The position numbers and the translations under genes were made by a program. A model generated the notes under the pieces. The model was not told where the DNA came from and did not search any database. It worked only from the letters and a program-made list of their open reading frames with translations. Below, piece by piece: positions 46,871 to 56,151 of a DNA stretch of 64,000 bases; position 1 is the stretch's first letter, and the number at the start of each line of letters is the position of its first letter. Origin of the DNA: Tenacibaculum larymnensis (GTDB lineage Bacteria; Bacteroidota; Bacteroidia; Flavobacteriales; Flavobacteriaceae); NCBI RefSeq assembly GCF_028829235.1, contig NZ_JAIWJY010000011.1, positions 62,001-126,000 on the forward strand. Reading direction: 5' to 3'.

Positions 46871-48061
46871 ATGCCATCAATTTCTAGTAAAGGAAATGCC
46901 ATGCCTCAATCACCAATACGTAAATTGGTTCCTTTTGCTGAGGCTGCTAAAAAGAACGGAACAAAAGTTTATCATTTAAACATTGGTCAACCTGATATTA
47001 AAACACCACAAGTTGCTTTAGATGCTGTAAAAAACAATACTATTGAAGTATTATCATACGCTAGATCTGAAGGTTCTGAAGAGTACAGAACTAAACTTGC
47101 TAATTACTATGCTAAAAATGATATTCATGTAACTGCAAATAATATTATTGCTACTACTGGAGGATCTGAAGCTTTGTTATTTAGTATTGGTAGTATTACT
47201 GATCCAGGAGATGAAATAATTATACCTGAGCCTTTTTATGCTAACTATAATGGTTTTTCTACTGCTTCAGGTGTGAAAGTAGTTCCTGTTATTTCTAAAA
47301 TTGAAAATAATTTTGCCTTACCTGCAATTGAAGATTTTGAGAAGTTAATTACTCCTAAAACAAAGGCTATCTTAATTTGTAACCCTGGGAATCCTACTGG
47401 ATACTTATACAGTAAAGAGGAAATTGAAAAGCTAAAACAAATTGTGTTAAAACACGATTTATTTTTAATTGCTGATGAAGTATATCGTGAGTTTACGTAC
47501 GATGGTGAAAAACATAACTCAGTTATGGCTTTTGAAGGACTAGAGCAAAATGCTATTATGATTGATTCTGTTTCGAAACGTTATAGTATGTGTGGTGCAA
47601 GAATTGGTTGTATAGTTTCTAAAAACGAAGAGTTTATAAATACAGCTCTTAAGTTTGCACAAGCGCGTTTAAGCCCACCAACGTATGCTTTAATTGCCAG
47701 TGAAGCTGCTTTAGACACGCCTCAAAGTTATTTTGATGAAGTTATAGAAGAGTATGAAGATCGTAGAAATACGTTAATCACTGAATTACAAAAAATAGAC
47801 GGTGTAAAAGTTGCTAATCCTAAAGGTGCTTTTTACTGTGTTGTTGAATTGCCAGTTAAAGATACTGATGATTTTGCGCAATGGATTTTAGAAAAATTTA
47901 GTGATAATAACGAAACAGTAATGGTAGCTCCTGCAAGTGGATTCTACTCTACCGAAGGGGAAGGAAAAAACCAAGTGCGTATAGCCTATGTTTTAAACAA
48001 AGCGGACTTAAAACGTTCAGTTGAGATATTAAAAATCGCTTTAGAAAAATACAATAGTTAA
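46871..48061 (+). CDS. PLP-dependent class I aminotransferase
   Basis: This 396-residue cytoplasmic enzyme belongs to the aspartate aminotransferase fold I group. NIGQPDIKTP lies at the N-terminus, NPGNPTGYLYS near 175-185, DEVYREFTY near 205-212, and the PLP-binding Lys is in DSVSKRYSMCGARIG near 237. The nearest group I recognise is the aspartate/tyrosine aminotransferase-like set; the substrate cannot be fixed from sequence alone. The stop codon is followed at once by the TTG start of murB, so the two genes are coupled. Confidence 0.9.
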   Translation: MPSISSKGNAMPQSPIRKLVPFAEAAKKNGTKVYHLNIGQPDIKTPQVALDAVKNNTIEVLSYARSEGSEEYRTKLANYYAKNDIHVTANNIIATTGGSEALLFSIGSITDPGDEIIIPEPFYANYNGFSTASGVKVVPVISKIENNFALPAIEDFEKLITPKTKAILICNPGNPTGYLYSKEEIEKLKQIVLKHDLFLIADEVYREFTYDGEKHNSVMAFEGLEQNAIMIDSVSKRYSMCGARIGCIVSKNEEFINTALKFAQARLSPPTYALIASEAALDTPQSYFDEVIEEYEDRRNTLITELQKIDGVKVANPKGAFYCVVELPVKDTDDFAQWILEKFSDNNETVMVAPASGFYSTEGEGKNQVRIAYVLNKADLKRSVEILKIALEKYNS

Positions 48062-49072
48062 TTGAATATTCAAGAAAACATATCTTTAAAAGAATACAAC
48101 ACGTTTGGTATTGATGTAAATGCCAAACGTTTTGTTTCTATTACTTCAGTATACCAATTACAACAACTTTTAAAAGAGGAAAAAGACATTTTTTTAATTT
48201 CTGGCGGTAGTAACATGTTACTTACCAAAGATATTGAAGCCTTAGTTGTACATATTAATTTTAAAGGAATTTCAATAGATCAACAAAACCATAACGATGT
48301 CTACATAACTGTAAATGCTGGCGAGAATTGGCATGAGTTCGTATTATGGTGTGTTTCTCTAAATTATGGCGGCTTAGAAAACTTATCGCTTATTCCTGGA
48401 AATGTAGGTACTTGCCCTATTCAAAATATTGGAGCTTACGGAGTCGAAGTAAAAGATACTATAACTAAAGTAGAAGCTATTGAAATAAAAACAGGAAAGC
48501 TCGTTTCTTTTTCTGCTGAAGAATGCCAGTTTGGATATAGAAATTCTATTTTTAAAAACGAAGCTAAAGGAAAGTATATATTAACTTCTGTTAGTTTTAA
48601 ATTAACTAAAAACAATCATAAGCTTAATACTTCTTACGGAGCAATAGAATCTGAACTATCTTCAAAAGGAATAACAAATCCAACCATTAAAGATATTTCT
48701 GATGCTGTTATTGCTATTCGTCAATCTAAATTACCCGACCCAAAAGAGATTGGTAATAGCGGAAGTTTCTTTAAAAACCCAGTAATTTCTAAAGAACATT
48801 TTGAAAAACTTCAAAAAAAATATCCAAACATTCCTAGTTATGTGATTTCAGATACCGAAATTAAAGTCCCTGCTGGTTGGCTAATTGAACAAAGTGGCTT
48901 TAAAGGAAAGCGTTTCGGTAACTTCGGGGTTCATGAAAAACAAGCCCTAGTTTTAGTAAATTATGGAGATGCCTCAGGAAAAGAAATTTATGAATTAGCG
49001 CAAAAAATTCAACATACTATTAAAGATACATTTGATATTAATCTTGAAATAGAAGTTAATATTATTCAATAA
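48062..49072 (+). CDS. murB: UDP-N-acetylenolpyruvoylglucosamine reductase
   Basis: This 336-residue FAD enzyme reduces UDP-GlcNAc-enolpyruvate to UDP-MurNAc in peptidoglycan synthesis. The FAD-binding part has ISGGSNMLLTKD and IPGNVGTCPIQNIGAYGVEVKD; the substrate domain has GYRNSIFK and NSGSFFKNP with the catalytic Ser. The gene begins with TTG directly after the stop of the aminotransferase. No in-frame ATG exists before the conserved start SLKEYNTFGIDVNAK, so TTG is the likely start. A terminator follows its stop. Confidence 0.95.
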   Translation: MNIQENISLKEYNTFGIDVNAKRFVSITSVYQLQQLLKEEKDIFLISGGSNMLLTKDIEALVVHINFKGISIDQQNHNDVYITVNAGENWHEFVLWCVSLNYGGLENLSLIPGNVGTCPIQNIGAYGVEVKDTITKVEAIEIKTGKLVSFSAEECQFGYRNSIFKNEAKGKYILTSVSFKLTKNNHKLNTSYGAIESELSSKGITNPTIKDISDAVIAIRQSKLPDPKEIGNSGSFFKNPVISKEHFEKLQKKYPNIPSYVISDTEIKVPAGWLIEQSGFKGKRFGNFGVHEKQALVLVNYGDASGKEIYELAQKIQHTIKDTFDINLEIEVNIIQ

Positions 49073-49074
49073 AA

Positions 49075-49101
49075 AAAGGAGCGTAGTAGTTACGCTCCTT
49101 T
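49075..49101. terminator. Terminator between murB and aqpZ
   Basis: Arms AAAGGAGCGTA/TACGCTCCTTT (49075-49085 with 49091-49101) have a 5-base loop. They follow the murB stop by 2 bases and lie 21 bases from the aquaporin stop, so the hairpin can serve both converging genes. Confidence 0.88.
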
Positions 49102-49122
49102 ATATTTCTACACCTATTTTTT

Positions 49123-49815
49123 CTATTCTTTTTCAAACAAAGCTTTATAAATTAAACCTCCTACAATTGCTCCTGCAATAGGCGCTACCCAAAACAACCA
49201 TACCTGCGACAAATAACCTCCGCCAGCAAATAATGCTTGACTCATAGAACGTGCTGGATTAACAGATGTATTGGTTATAGGAATGCTAATTAAATGAATT
49301 AAAGTTAGCCCTAAACCAATTGCAATTGGTGCAAAACCTTTCGGAGCATTTTTATGAATACTTCCTAAAATAATTAGTAAGAAAAACATAGTTAACAAAA
49401 ACTCAGCTATAAAAGCGGCTGTTAAATTATAACCGCCAGGAGATAACTCTCCATAACCATTAGCTGCAAAGCCCCCAAGTGTTTCAAATCCGTCGTTATC
49501 TGTTACTATTAAATATAAAAAAGTAGCTGCTAATACAGCACCTACTAATTGTGATACAATATATGGTACTACTTCTTTAGCTGTATGATTTCCGCCAACC
49601 CAAAGCCCAATAGTAACTGCGGGGTTAAAATGACCTCCAGAAATGTGCCCTACAGCATATGCCATTGTTAATACTGTTAAACCAAATGCTAAGGCGACTC
49701 CCGCAAAACCTATTCCTAGTTCAGGGAAACCAGCTGCAAAAATTGCACTACCACAACCTCCAAAAACTAACCAAAATGTTCCGAAGAATTCAGCAAAATA
49801 TTTTTTCATATCCAT
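49123..49815 (-). CDS. aqpZ: Aquaporin Z-type water channel
   Basis: This 230-residue membrane channel has six transmembrane helices and two half-helices with the NPA motifs HFNPAVT (near 65) and SVNPARS (near 185). The second NPA is followed by the Arg of the selectivity filter. Gly-rich helices such as [25 protein letters not shown] fit AqpZ, which passes water but not glycerol. The ATG at 49815 and a second one two codons later ([13 protein letters not shown]) are both possible starts. It is a single-gene unit, divergent from the small membrane protein. Confidence 0.93.
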   Translation of the reverse strand: MDMKKYFAEFFGTFWLVFGGCGSAIFAAGFPELGIGFAGVALAFGLTVLTMAYAVGHISGGHFNPAVTIGLWVGGNHTAKEVVPYIVSQLVGAVLAATFLYLIVTDNDGFETLGGFAANGYGELSPGGYNLTAAFIAEFLLTMFFLLIILGSIHKNAPKGFAPIAIGLGLTLIHLISIPITNTSVNPARSMSQALFAGGGYLSQVWLFWVAPIAGAIVGGLIYKALFEKE

Positions 49816-49916
49816 GTTTTTAAATTAATTGATTATATAACATAAGACACTCCAACAGATAAAAGTCACAACTTTATAAATCTCTCTTTATTCTATATAG
49901 AAAAACTGGAAGTTTG

Positions 49917-49924
49917 TATCTTTG
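49917..49924 (+). promoter_or_regulatory. -7 box of the small membrane protein gene
   Basis: TATCTTTG matches TAnnTTTG and lies 20 bases before the ATG at 49944. A transcription start near 49930 would exclude the longer in-frame ORF that begins at 49914, so the site decides the gene start. Confidence 0.55.
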
Positions 49925-49943
49925 CAGTACAAAACAATACATC

Positions 49944-50147
49944 ATGAAATTAATTTTTGTTACCATAGGATTATTAGCTTTAGCATTTGCTGGAATTGCC
50001 ATTAAAATTTGGGCAAAAAAAGACGGAGAGTTTGCTGGTACTTGTGCTAGTCAAAACCCAATGTTAAACGAAAGCGGTGAAGCTTGCGGATTTTGTGGTA
50101 AAACCCCAGACCAGTTTGATACTTGTAATGAGCCTCAACATAACTAA
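49944..50147 (+). CDS. Small single-span membrane protein with Cys-rich tail
   Basis: This 67-residue protein has one membrane helix (about 3-22, LIFVTIGLLALAFAGIAIKI) and a short tail with four Cys (GTCASQNP, ACGFCGKTPDQFDTC). It resembles small unnamed membrane proteins common in Flavobacteria. The Cys pattern could bind a metal or form disulphides in the periplasm, but the sequence does not say. The start at 49944 is chosen because a -7 box lies just before it. Confidence 0.65.
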   Translation: MKLIFVTIGLLALAFAGIAIKIWAKKDGEFAGTCASQNPMLNESGEACGFCGKTPDQFDTCNEPQHN

Positions 50148-50264
50148 GTAAACATCACTCAACTAACCTTTTACTTTCTTTACAACACATACTCCTACTC
50201 TACGCTACTTATGTAGCTATGGCTATGCAGATAGTGTATTAACTTATCTCTCTTGGAAAATCAG

Positions 50265-50290
50265 CATAAGAAAGTTTTGTTTTCTTATTA
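50265..50290. promoter_or_regulatory. Hairpins in the gap before the second sigma gene
   Basis: The gap 50148-50363 contains GCTAC-TTAT-GTAGC near 50200-50216 and a hairpin of type ATAAGAAA/TTTCTTAT near 50265-50290. They may be terminators of the small membrane protein gene or leader structures of the sigma gene. No gene is seen here. Confidence 0.35.
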
Positions 50291-50304
50291 CCATTTCTTG
50301 ATAT

Positions 50305-50336
50305 TTGTTTAGTATTGCTGCAAATTAGTATCTTTA
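50305..50336 (+). promoter_or_regulatory. Promoter of the second ECF sigma gene
   Basis: TTG (50305-50307), a 21-base spacer and TATCTTTA (50329-50336) resemble the Bacteroidota consensus with one mismatch. Transcription would start near 50342, 22 bases before the TTG start codon. Confidence 0.5.
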
Positions 50337-50363
50337 TATCAAATCAAATTTCGAACCTAAGCA

Positions 50364-50927
50364 TTGGAAATAAATCAAGAAAAAGTACTTCATCACATTC
50401 AACAAGCAAAAAAAGGAAATCAGATATCTTTTAATTATTTATTAGATACTTTTTGGGGAACTGTATACGCTTTTCAACTAAAAAAAACTAAGAATGATAA
50501 CGATGCTGAAGATATTACCATTCAAACTTTTTCTAAAGCTTTTGATAGAATAGATACTTTTGATGAAAGTTACCAATTTAAAACTTGGTTGATTACAATT
50601 TCTAAAAATGTATATATTGACTCTCTTCGAAAGAAAAAGTCTAGTATATACACTCAAACAACAGAAGAACAAGAAAAAGAAGTTTATGCTGTTGTTGATG
50701 ATGCCCCTTCTCCTGAAGACAAAATTATTACTGAACAAAATTTAGCAAAGCTTCTAAAAGACATTAAAAAGCTAAAACCAAAGTATCAAGAAGTTATTAA
50801 TCTTCGATATTTTCAAGAGTTGAGTTATAAGGAAATTTCTGAGCAAATAGGAGAACCTATGAACAATGTTAAGGTAAAGTTATTACGTGCAAAAAAATTA
50901 TTAGCTGAAATAATAAAGAAATCATAA
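50364..50927 (+). CDS. ECF-type RNA polymerase sigma factor
   Basis: This 187-residue sigma factor has region 2 (DAEDITIQTFSKAFDRIDTFDESYQFKTWLITISKNVYIDSLRKKK, about 45-95) and region 4 (YQEVINLRYFQELSYKEISEQIGEPMNNVKVKLLRAKKLL, about 130-180). The start is TTG at 50364; no ATG lies upstream of region 2, and a promoter lies just before. No anti-sigma gene is adjacent, so control is probably by other means. A terminator-like hairpin follows at 50933-50955. Confidence 0.88.
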   Translation: MEINQEKVLHHIQQAKKGNQISFNYLLDTFWGTVYAFQLKKTKNDNDAEDITIQTFSKAFDRIDTFDESYQFKTWLITISKNVYIDSLRKKKSSIYTQTTEEQEKEVYAVVDDAPSPEDKIITEQNLAKLLKDIKKLKPKYQEVINLRYFQELSYKEISEQIGEPMNNVKVKLLRAKKLLAEIIKKS

Positions 50928-50932
50928 ATTGC

Positions 50933-50955
50933 AAAACCTTTAAAATTCAGGTTTT
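50933..50955 (+). terminator. Terminator of the second ECF sigma gene
   Basis: Arms AAAACCT/AGGTTTT (50933-50939 with 50949-50955) with a 9-base loop are followed by T. It starts 6 bases after the stop codon. Confidence 0.6.
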
Positions 50956-51033
50956 TATGATTTTTAAATTATTTACTAACAGCTTCGAAGAACCTAAGCA
51001 GGTTTTATAGCAAACTAAACTCCTATCCCCTCA

Positions 51034-52254
51034 ATGAAAAAATCTCTTTTAAACTTATTGGGTCCTGGAATATTATTTGCTGGAGCTGCTATAGGTGTTT
51101 CTCATTTAGTACAATCTACCAGAGCTGGTGCCGATTTTGGTTTTGGTTTACTTTGGGCACTTCTTCTAGTACATATTATTAAGTATCCTTTTTTTCAATT
51201 TGGTCCTCGATATGCTACAGCAACCGGTGAAACACTGTTAGACGGCTATAAAAAACTAGGTAAAGGAGTCTTAGTAAGTTATTTTATCTTAAACCTTGCT
51301 ACCATGTTTACCATTCAAGCAGCAGTTACCATTGTTACAGCTAGTTTAGCTTCTAACCTTTTTGGTATTTCTCTTGATTTAGTTACATGGTCAGTATTAA
51401 TTATGCTCGTTAGCATTGTTTTTTTGGGTATTGGTAAGTACAAGTTTTTAGATAACTTAATGAAGTATATTATTGCTATTTTAACCATTAGCACCATAGT
51501 AGCTGTAAACATTGCTTTATTTAAAACTGATAAAGGTTTTAGTTTTCAACAAATAGTACCAAGCGGAACTGCCCAAGTTACTTTTTTAATTGCCTTTTTA
51601 GGATGGATGCCAGCTCCGTTAGATATTTCTATTTGGCACTCATTATGGTCGGTAGAAAAAGATAAAACTACTTTTGTAAAAATTAAACCCAAGCAAGCTA
51701 TTTTTGATTTTAATATTGGATATATTGGAGCTTTATTTTTAGGGGTTTGTTTCGTTATGCTAGGAGCATTGGTAATGTATCAATCTGGGGAATCATTCTC
51801 TAGTAAAGGAACTGTTTTTGCTTCTCAATTAATTAATTTATACACTAAAAACTTAGGAGAGTTTTCTTCTGTGTTTATTGGAGTAGCAGCTTTTACTACT
51901 ATGTTTAGCACTACCATTACAACGTTAGATGCTTCACCTAGAGCCATGGAAAAATCTTCTTTTTTACTTTTTTCAAAAAAAATAAAACTAGGGTATTGGT
52001 TTTGGTTGATATTGTTAACACTTGGAACTTCTGTTATTCTATATTACTTTTTAAGTGATATGGTTTTTCTTGTAAGAATAGCTACAGTTTTATCTTTTTT
52101 AACAGCTCCTTTTTATGCTATTCTCAACTATATATTAATTACTGGTAAACACACTCCTAAAAAATACAGACCAAGTATAGGGTTACGTATTTTGAGTCTT
52201 ATAGGTATTGTTTTTTTGTTCGGATTTAGTATTTGGTTTTTACTTAGTTTATAA
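51034..52254 (+). CDS. NRAMP-family membrane transporter, atypical
   Basis: This 406-residue protein has about eleven membrane helices. The fold resembles NRAMP (SLC11) metal transporters: [32 protein letters not shown] at the N-terminus and [14 protein letters not shown] near the middle. Canonical metal importers use DPGN in the first helix and MPH in the sixth. Here these places read GAAIGVSH and WMPAP, so the usual metal-binding residues are absent. The family call is fairly sure, but manganese or iron import should not be assumed. It lies 107 bases behind the sigma gene and just before lipA. Confidence 0.82.
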   Translation: MKKSLLNLLGPGILFAGAAIGVSHLVQSTRAGADFGFGLLWALLLVHIIKYPFFQFGPRYATATGETLLDGYKKLGKGVLVSYFILNLATMFTIQAAVTIVTASLASNLFGISLDLVTWSVLIMLVSIVFLGIGKYKFLDNLMKYIIAILTISTIVAVNIALFKTDKGFSFQQIVPSGTAQVTFLIAFLGWMPAPLDISIWHSLWSVEKDKTTFVKIKPKQAIFDFNIGYIGALFLGVCFVMLGALVMYQSGESFSSKGTVFASQLINLYTKNLGEFSSVFIGVAAFTTMFSTTITTLDASPRAMEKSSFLLFSKKIKLGYWFWLILLTLGTSVILYYFLSDMVFLVRIATVLSFLTAPFYAILNYILITGKHTPKKYRPSIGLRILSLIGIVFLFGFSIWFLLSL

Positions 52255-52266
52255 ATCTTTTCTTCG

Positions 52267-52274
52267 TAAATTTG
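52267..52274 (+). promoter_or_regulatory. -7 box of lipA
   Basis: TAAATTTG lies 18 bases before the ATG at 52293. Since an upstream TTG in-frame start would fall within this box, the ATG is the better start. Confidence 0.5.
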
Positions 52275-52292
52275 CAGTTCAATTTTTATGGA

Positions 52293-53162
52293 ATGGCAAA
52301 CGAAACTTTAGCAACACCAGAAAGAACGAAAAAACCAAAATGGTTACGTGTAAAATTACCTGTAGGAAAAAAATACACGGAACTAAGAGGACTAGTTGAT
52401 AAATATAAACTGAACACCATTTGTACTAGCGGAAGTTGTCCTAATATGGGAGAATGCTGGGGAGAAGGTACTGCTACCTTTATGATTTTAGGTAACACCT
52501 GTACACGCTCTTGTGGATTTTGTGGTGTTAAAACAGGACGTCCAGATACTGTTGAATGGGATGAACCTGAAAAAGTAGCTCGTTCTATTAAATTAATGAA
52601 TATTAAGCATGCTGTAATCACTTCGGTTGACCGTGATGACTTGAAAGATGGAGGTTCTATTATTTGGTCTGAAACAGTACAAGCTATTCGTAGAGCAAAT
52701 CCTAATACCACTTTAGAAACTCTAATCCCTGACTTTCAAGGAAACGAAAAATTAATAGATCGAATCATTGAAGTAGCACCTGAAGTAGTTTCTCATAATA
52801 TGGAAACAGTACGCCGTTTAACTCGTGAAGTTCGTATTCAAGCAAAATATGATCGTAGTTTAGGTGTTTTAAAATACCTAAAAGAAAACGGAATGCGTAC
52901 TAAATCTGGAATTATGCTTGGTTTAGGAGAAACAGAAGATGAAGTAATACAAACTATGAAAGATTTACGTGGTGTTGGATTAGATGTTATTACTATCGGA
53001 CAATATTTACAACCTAGTAAAAAACACTTACCTGTTAAGGAATTCATAACTCCTGAACAGTTCAAAAAATACGAAACATTAGGATTAGAAATGGGCTTTA
53101 TGTATGTAGAAAGCGGTGCTTTAGTACGTTCTTCATATAAAGCACATAAACACGCTAGCTAA
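52293..53162 (+). CDS. lipA: Lipoyl synthase
   Basis: This 289-residue radical-SAM enzyme inserts two sulphur atoms into octanoyl groups on lipoyl domains. The auxiliary cluster motif [12 protein letters not shown] lies near 44-55 and the radical-SAM motif CTRSCGFC near 70-77. The C-terminal RSSYKA supplies the Ser ligand of the auxiliary cluster. The start at ATG 52293 ([17 protein letters not shown]) is preferred over a TTG 21 bases upstream because of the promoter. It stands alone, and a possible small RNA follows. Confidence 0.96.
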   Translation: MANETLATPERTKKPKWLRVKLPVGKKYTELRGLVDKYKLNTICTSGSCPNMGECWGEGTATFMILGNTCTRSCGFCGVKTGRPDTVEWDEPEKVARSIKLMNIKHAVITSVDRDDLKDGGSIIWSETVQAIRRANPNTTLETLIPDFQGNEKLIDRIIEVAPEVVSHNMETVRRLTREVRIQAKYDRSLGVLKYLKENGMRTKSGIMLGLGETEDEVIQTMKDLRGVGLDVITIGQYLQPSKKHLPVKEFITPEQFKKYETLGLEMGFMYVESGALVRSSYKAHKHAS

Positions 53163-53262
53163 CCTTAAATTAAAATATCCTTAACTTTTTAACGGTTTAA
53201 CGTTAAAAAAATGTCAAATAATTAAAAATTAAATAAAGTACGCCTTTTTATTTATAATTTTG

Positions 53263-53376
53263 GCACAGATATTGGAAACAACAATACCGTAAGCAAGTAA
53301 CATTGTTTTCATTGTGTAAATTATTTGAATTAGTTGATTAACAAAGAAGCCCGCTCAATTGAGCGGGCTTCCTGTT
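53263..53376 (+). ncRNA. Candidate small RNA downstream of lipA
   Basis: The 236-base gap between lipA and the cysteine synthase gene contains TAATTTTG at 53255-53262, a -7-like box on the plus strand. It is followed by about 100 non-coding bases with a hairpin of AACAAT/ATTGTT arms (about 53280-53306) and ends in a 26-bp palindrome with a T-rich tail. A box, a short non-coding stretch and a terminator are the layout of a small RNA. The terminator also serves the convergent cysteine synthase gene, so the small RNA is only a candidate. Confidence 0.35.
53346..53371. terminator. Strong bidirectional terminator
   Basis: A perfect 26-bp palindrome of GAAGCCCGCTCAA and its complement lies at 53346-53371. 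It is the strongest G/C stem in this half of the window. It serves the cysteine synthase gene (minus, stop 28 bases away) and any plus-strand transcript from the gap. Confidence 0.88.
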
Positions 53377-53398
53377 TTTATATTTATAATAAAGCTAC

Positions 53399-54757
53399 TT
53401 AAATAGCTCTAATAATATCATATTTAGTAATGATATGATGTTTACCGTTTTCTAAATCAACTAATACAGCTTGGTTCTCTTTATTAATTAACTTTGAAAC
53501 CTCATCAATAGAAGCTGATTTTTTAACTGTAGGGTATGCTTTACCCATTACATCTTTAATAGGCTTTTCTGCTATGTTTTTATCTTCTAAATAACTATGT
53601 AACAATGCTGATTCGTCTACAGAACCTACAAATCCATTTGCATCTCTTACAGGAATTTGTGATATTTTAAATGCACGCATTCTTTCAATAGCATGAGATA
53701 CTAATTCTTCTGTTTGAACAGTTACTAGTGGTTTATCTATATGATCTTTAATTAAATCTTCCGCAGTAGTAATTTCTTCTTCTAAAAAGCCTCTATCACG
53801 CATCCAATCGTCATTAAACATTTTTCCTACATAACGACTTCCATGATCGTGGAATAACACTACTACTACATCATCTGGTTTAAACTCATCTTTTAATTGT
53901 AACAATCCTTTAATTGCTGATCCAGCAGAATTACCTACAAAAATACCTTCTTCCTTAGCTATTCTACGGGTGTAAATAGCAGCATCTTTATCGGTTACCT
54001 TTGTAAATCCATCAATTAAAGAAAAATCAACATTCTTAGGTAAAATATCTTCACCAATACCTTCAGTGATATATGGGTAGATTTCATTCTCATCAAAAAT
54101 ACCTGTTTCGTGGTATTTTTTGAATACAGATCCGTACGTATCTACTCCCCAAATTTTAATATTCGGATTCTTTTCTTTTAAAAACTTAGCTGTACCTGAA
54201 ACAGTTCCTCCTGTTCCTACTCCAACTACAAAATGTGTGATTTTACCATCTGTTTGTTCCCAAATTTCTGGTCCAGTTTGCTCGTAATGTGCTTGTGCAT
54301 TTGACGGATTGTCATATTGATTTACATACCAAGAGTTTGGTGTTTCTTCACCTAAACGTTTAGAAACAGAATAGTATGAACGAGGATCATCTGGTTCTAC
54401 ATTCGTCGGACAAACAACTACCTCTGCCCCTACTGCACGTAGAATATCCATTTTCTCTTTAGATTGCTTATCTGAGATTACAAAAATACATTTGTACCCT
54501 TTTACAATAGCTGCTAATGCTAATCCCATCCCTGTATTTCCTGAAGTACCTTCAATAATGGTACCTCCTGGCTTTAAACGACCATCTGCTTCGGCATCTT
54601 CAATCATTTTAAGTGCCATACGGTCTTTTACAGAGTTTCCTGGATTAAACGTTTCTACCTTAGCTAATACTAAAGCATCTACTTCTTTTGTTACTGAGTT
54701 TAACTGAACTAAAGGTGTGTTACCAATAGTTTCTAATATATTTTTTGCGTACTTCAT
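53399..54757 (-). CDS. Cysteine synthase/cystathionine beta-synthase with CBS pair
   Basis: This 452-residue PLP enzyme has the fold type II catalytic domain (about 1-320): NPGNSVKDRMALKMI with the PLP Lys near 44, EGTSGNTGMGLALAAI, and GTGGTVSGTAKFL for phosphate binding. Two C-terminal CBS domains (about 335-450) are a regulatory add-on absent in the second paralogue at 61503. It could make cysteine from O-acetylserine or cystathionine from serine and homocysteine; the CBS pair favours the latter type but does not prove it. The LolC/E-like permease gene ends 22 bases upstream. Confidence 0.9.
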   Translation of the reverse strand: MKYAKNILETIGNTPLVQLNSVTKEVDALVLAKVETFNPGNSVKDRMALKMIEDAEADGRLKPGGTIIEGTSGNTGMGLALAAIVKGYKCIFVISDKQSKEKMDILRAVGAEVVVCPTNVEPDDPRSYYSVSKRLGEETPNSWYVNQYDNPSNAQAHYEQTGPEIWEQTDGKITHFVVGVGTGGTVSGTAKFLKEKNPNIKIWGVDTYGSVFKKYHETGIFDENEIYPYITEGIGEDILPKNVDFSLIDGFTKVTDKDAAIYTRRIAKEEGIFVGNSAGSAIKGLLQLKDEFKPDDVVVVLFHDHGSRYVGKMFNDDWMRDRGFLEEEITTAEDLIKDHIDKPLVTVQTEELVSHAIERMRAFKISQIPVRDANGFVGSVDESALLHSYLEDKNIAEKPIKDVMGKAYPTVKKSASIDEVSKLINKENQAVLVDLENGKHHIITKYDIIRAI

Positions 54758-54779
54758 ATCTAATTAATGTTATGCAAAA

Positions 54780-56015
54780 CTAAGCAAATCGAATGGATTT
54801 TGAAGGGCGGATTTTTGTGATGATGTATGAAGGAACAATTAGCATTAAAAAACACAATGCTAACGTACCTACATTCAACAATAAAATTGCTAAGAAATTA
54901 ATATCTACAGGCATTGTTGACACATAATAGGTTTCAGGATCTAGACTTATTAACTTCGTATATTTCTGAGTTAAGAGAATACTAAGCCCAATAAGATTTC
55001 CCCAGAACAACCCTTTTAAAATTAAGTAAGAAGCATTGTATAAAAATATTTTTCGAATACTCCAATTTACACTTCCTAATGCTTTTAAAATACCGACCAT
55101 TTGTACACGCTCTAAAATAAGCACTAACAATGCTGTTACCATATTTATTCCTGCAACTAAGACCATGATTCCGATAATAAACCACACGTTATTATCTAGT
55201 AGTTTTAGCCACTCAAAAATAGCAGGATAATTACTTACAATTGTAATACTATTTAAGGTTGCACCAATACTTGTATACACTTCATCTCCTTTTTCTTTAA
55301 GCTTATCATAATCATCAATCAATACTTCAAAACCTCCTATTTCATTATCTTTCCAACGATTAATTTTTTGTACTTCTCTTAAATCTCCCAACAACATAAT
55401 CTTATCAAACTGTTCAAATCCTGTATTATATATTCCTACAATAATTGGCTTTCTAGACTTAAACTTCAAACTACTATTTTCAGCTCCAAACCAAGTTTGA
55501 ATTGTATCATTTACTTTAAAATGTAATCGGTTTGCTATGGATTCTGAAATTAGAATTTCTCTATTTCTATCTTGCGAAAAATCTGGTAAACGACCTTCTA
55601 CTAAACATTCGTTAAAAAAAGTAAAGTCATAATCAGCAGTAACACCTTTAAAAATAATTCCTTCAAAATCAGTTGGAGTTCTTATAATTCCTCCTACATT
55701 GGCAAAAGGTTGTACTTTTTTTATGCCTTCAATATTTTTAAATTCTGGATAAAACTCTTGGTTAATATCAATAGGAACTGTGGAAACATCTGAATTATTA
55801 TTATCATAATTTACAATTTGAATATGCCCTTTAAAACCCGTCATTTTATCACGTACTTTCTTCTGAAATCCTGAGGTAATTGATACCGCTATCAACATAA
55901 TAGCTACCCCAAGAGCAATGGCAATGGTAGCAATGGTTATGATAGGTGATGAAATACTGCTTTTATACTGTTTTCCAGCAATGATTCGTTTTGCTATGAA
56001 TAGTTCGAAGTTCAA
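54780..56015 (-). CDS. LolC/E-like ABC transporter permease
   Basis: This 411-residue membrane protein has one N-terminal helix (about 20-45, ISSPIITIATIAIALGVAIMLIAVSITSGFQ), a large periplasmic domain (about 50-265) and three C-terminal helices with the FtsX-like core (VWFIIGIMVLVAGINMVTALLVLILERVQMVGILKALG). This is the layout of LolC/LolE, which release lipoproteins from the inner membrane for transport to the outer membrane. No ATPase gene is adjacent. The cysteine synthase gene begins 22 bases downstream, so both may share a transcript. Confidence 0.85.
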   Translation of the reverse strand: MNFELFIAKRIIAGKQYKSSISSPIITIATIAIALGVAIMLIAVSITSGFQKKVRDKMTGFKGHIQIVNYDNNNSDVSTVPIDINQEFYPEFKNIEGIKKVQPFANVGGIIRTPTDFEGIIFKGVTADYDFTFFNECLVEGRLPDFSQDRNREILISESIANRLHFKVNDTIQTWFGAENSSLKFKSRKPIIVGIYNTGFEQFDKIMLLGDLREVQKINRWKDNEIGGFEVLIDDYDKLKEKGDEVYTSIGATLNSITIVSNYPAIFEWLKLLDNNVWFIIGIMVLVAGINMVTALLVLILERVQMVGILKALGSVNWSIRKIFLYNASYLILKGLFWGNLIGLSILLTQKYTKLISLDPETYYVSTMPVDINFLAILLLNVGTLALCFLMLIVPSYIITKIRPSKSIRFA

Positions 56016-56151
56016 ATGTTTTCTTTTTTACAAAACCAAAAGTAACTAATTCTTATCTAAAGAAAGAGAAGAATACCTAGGTTTTAATTCTTTAACTTTT
56101 ATTATTCTTAAAAAATAGAAATCTGTACCTTTATGTTTTAATTTTTTATAG

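Noticed and set aside
52286..52711. A minus-strand open frame of 141 residues
   Set aside because: It is antisense to lipA, whose motifs are complete.
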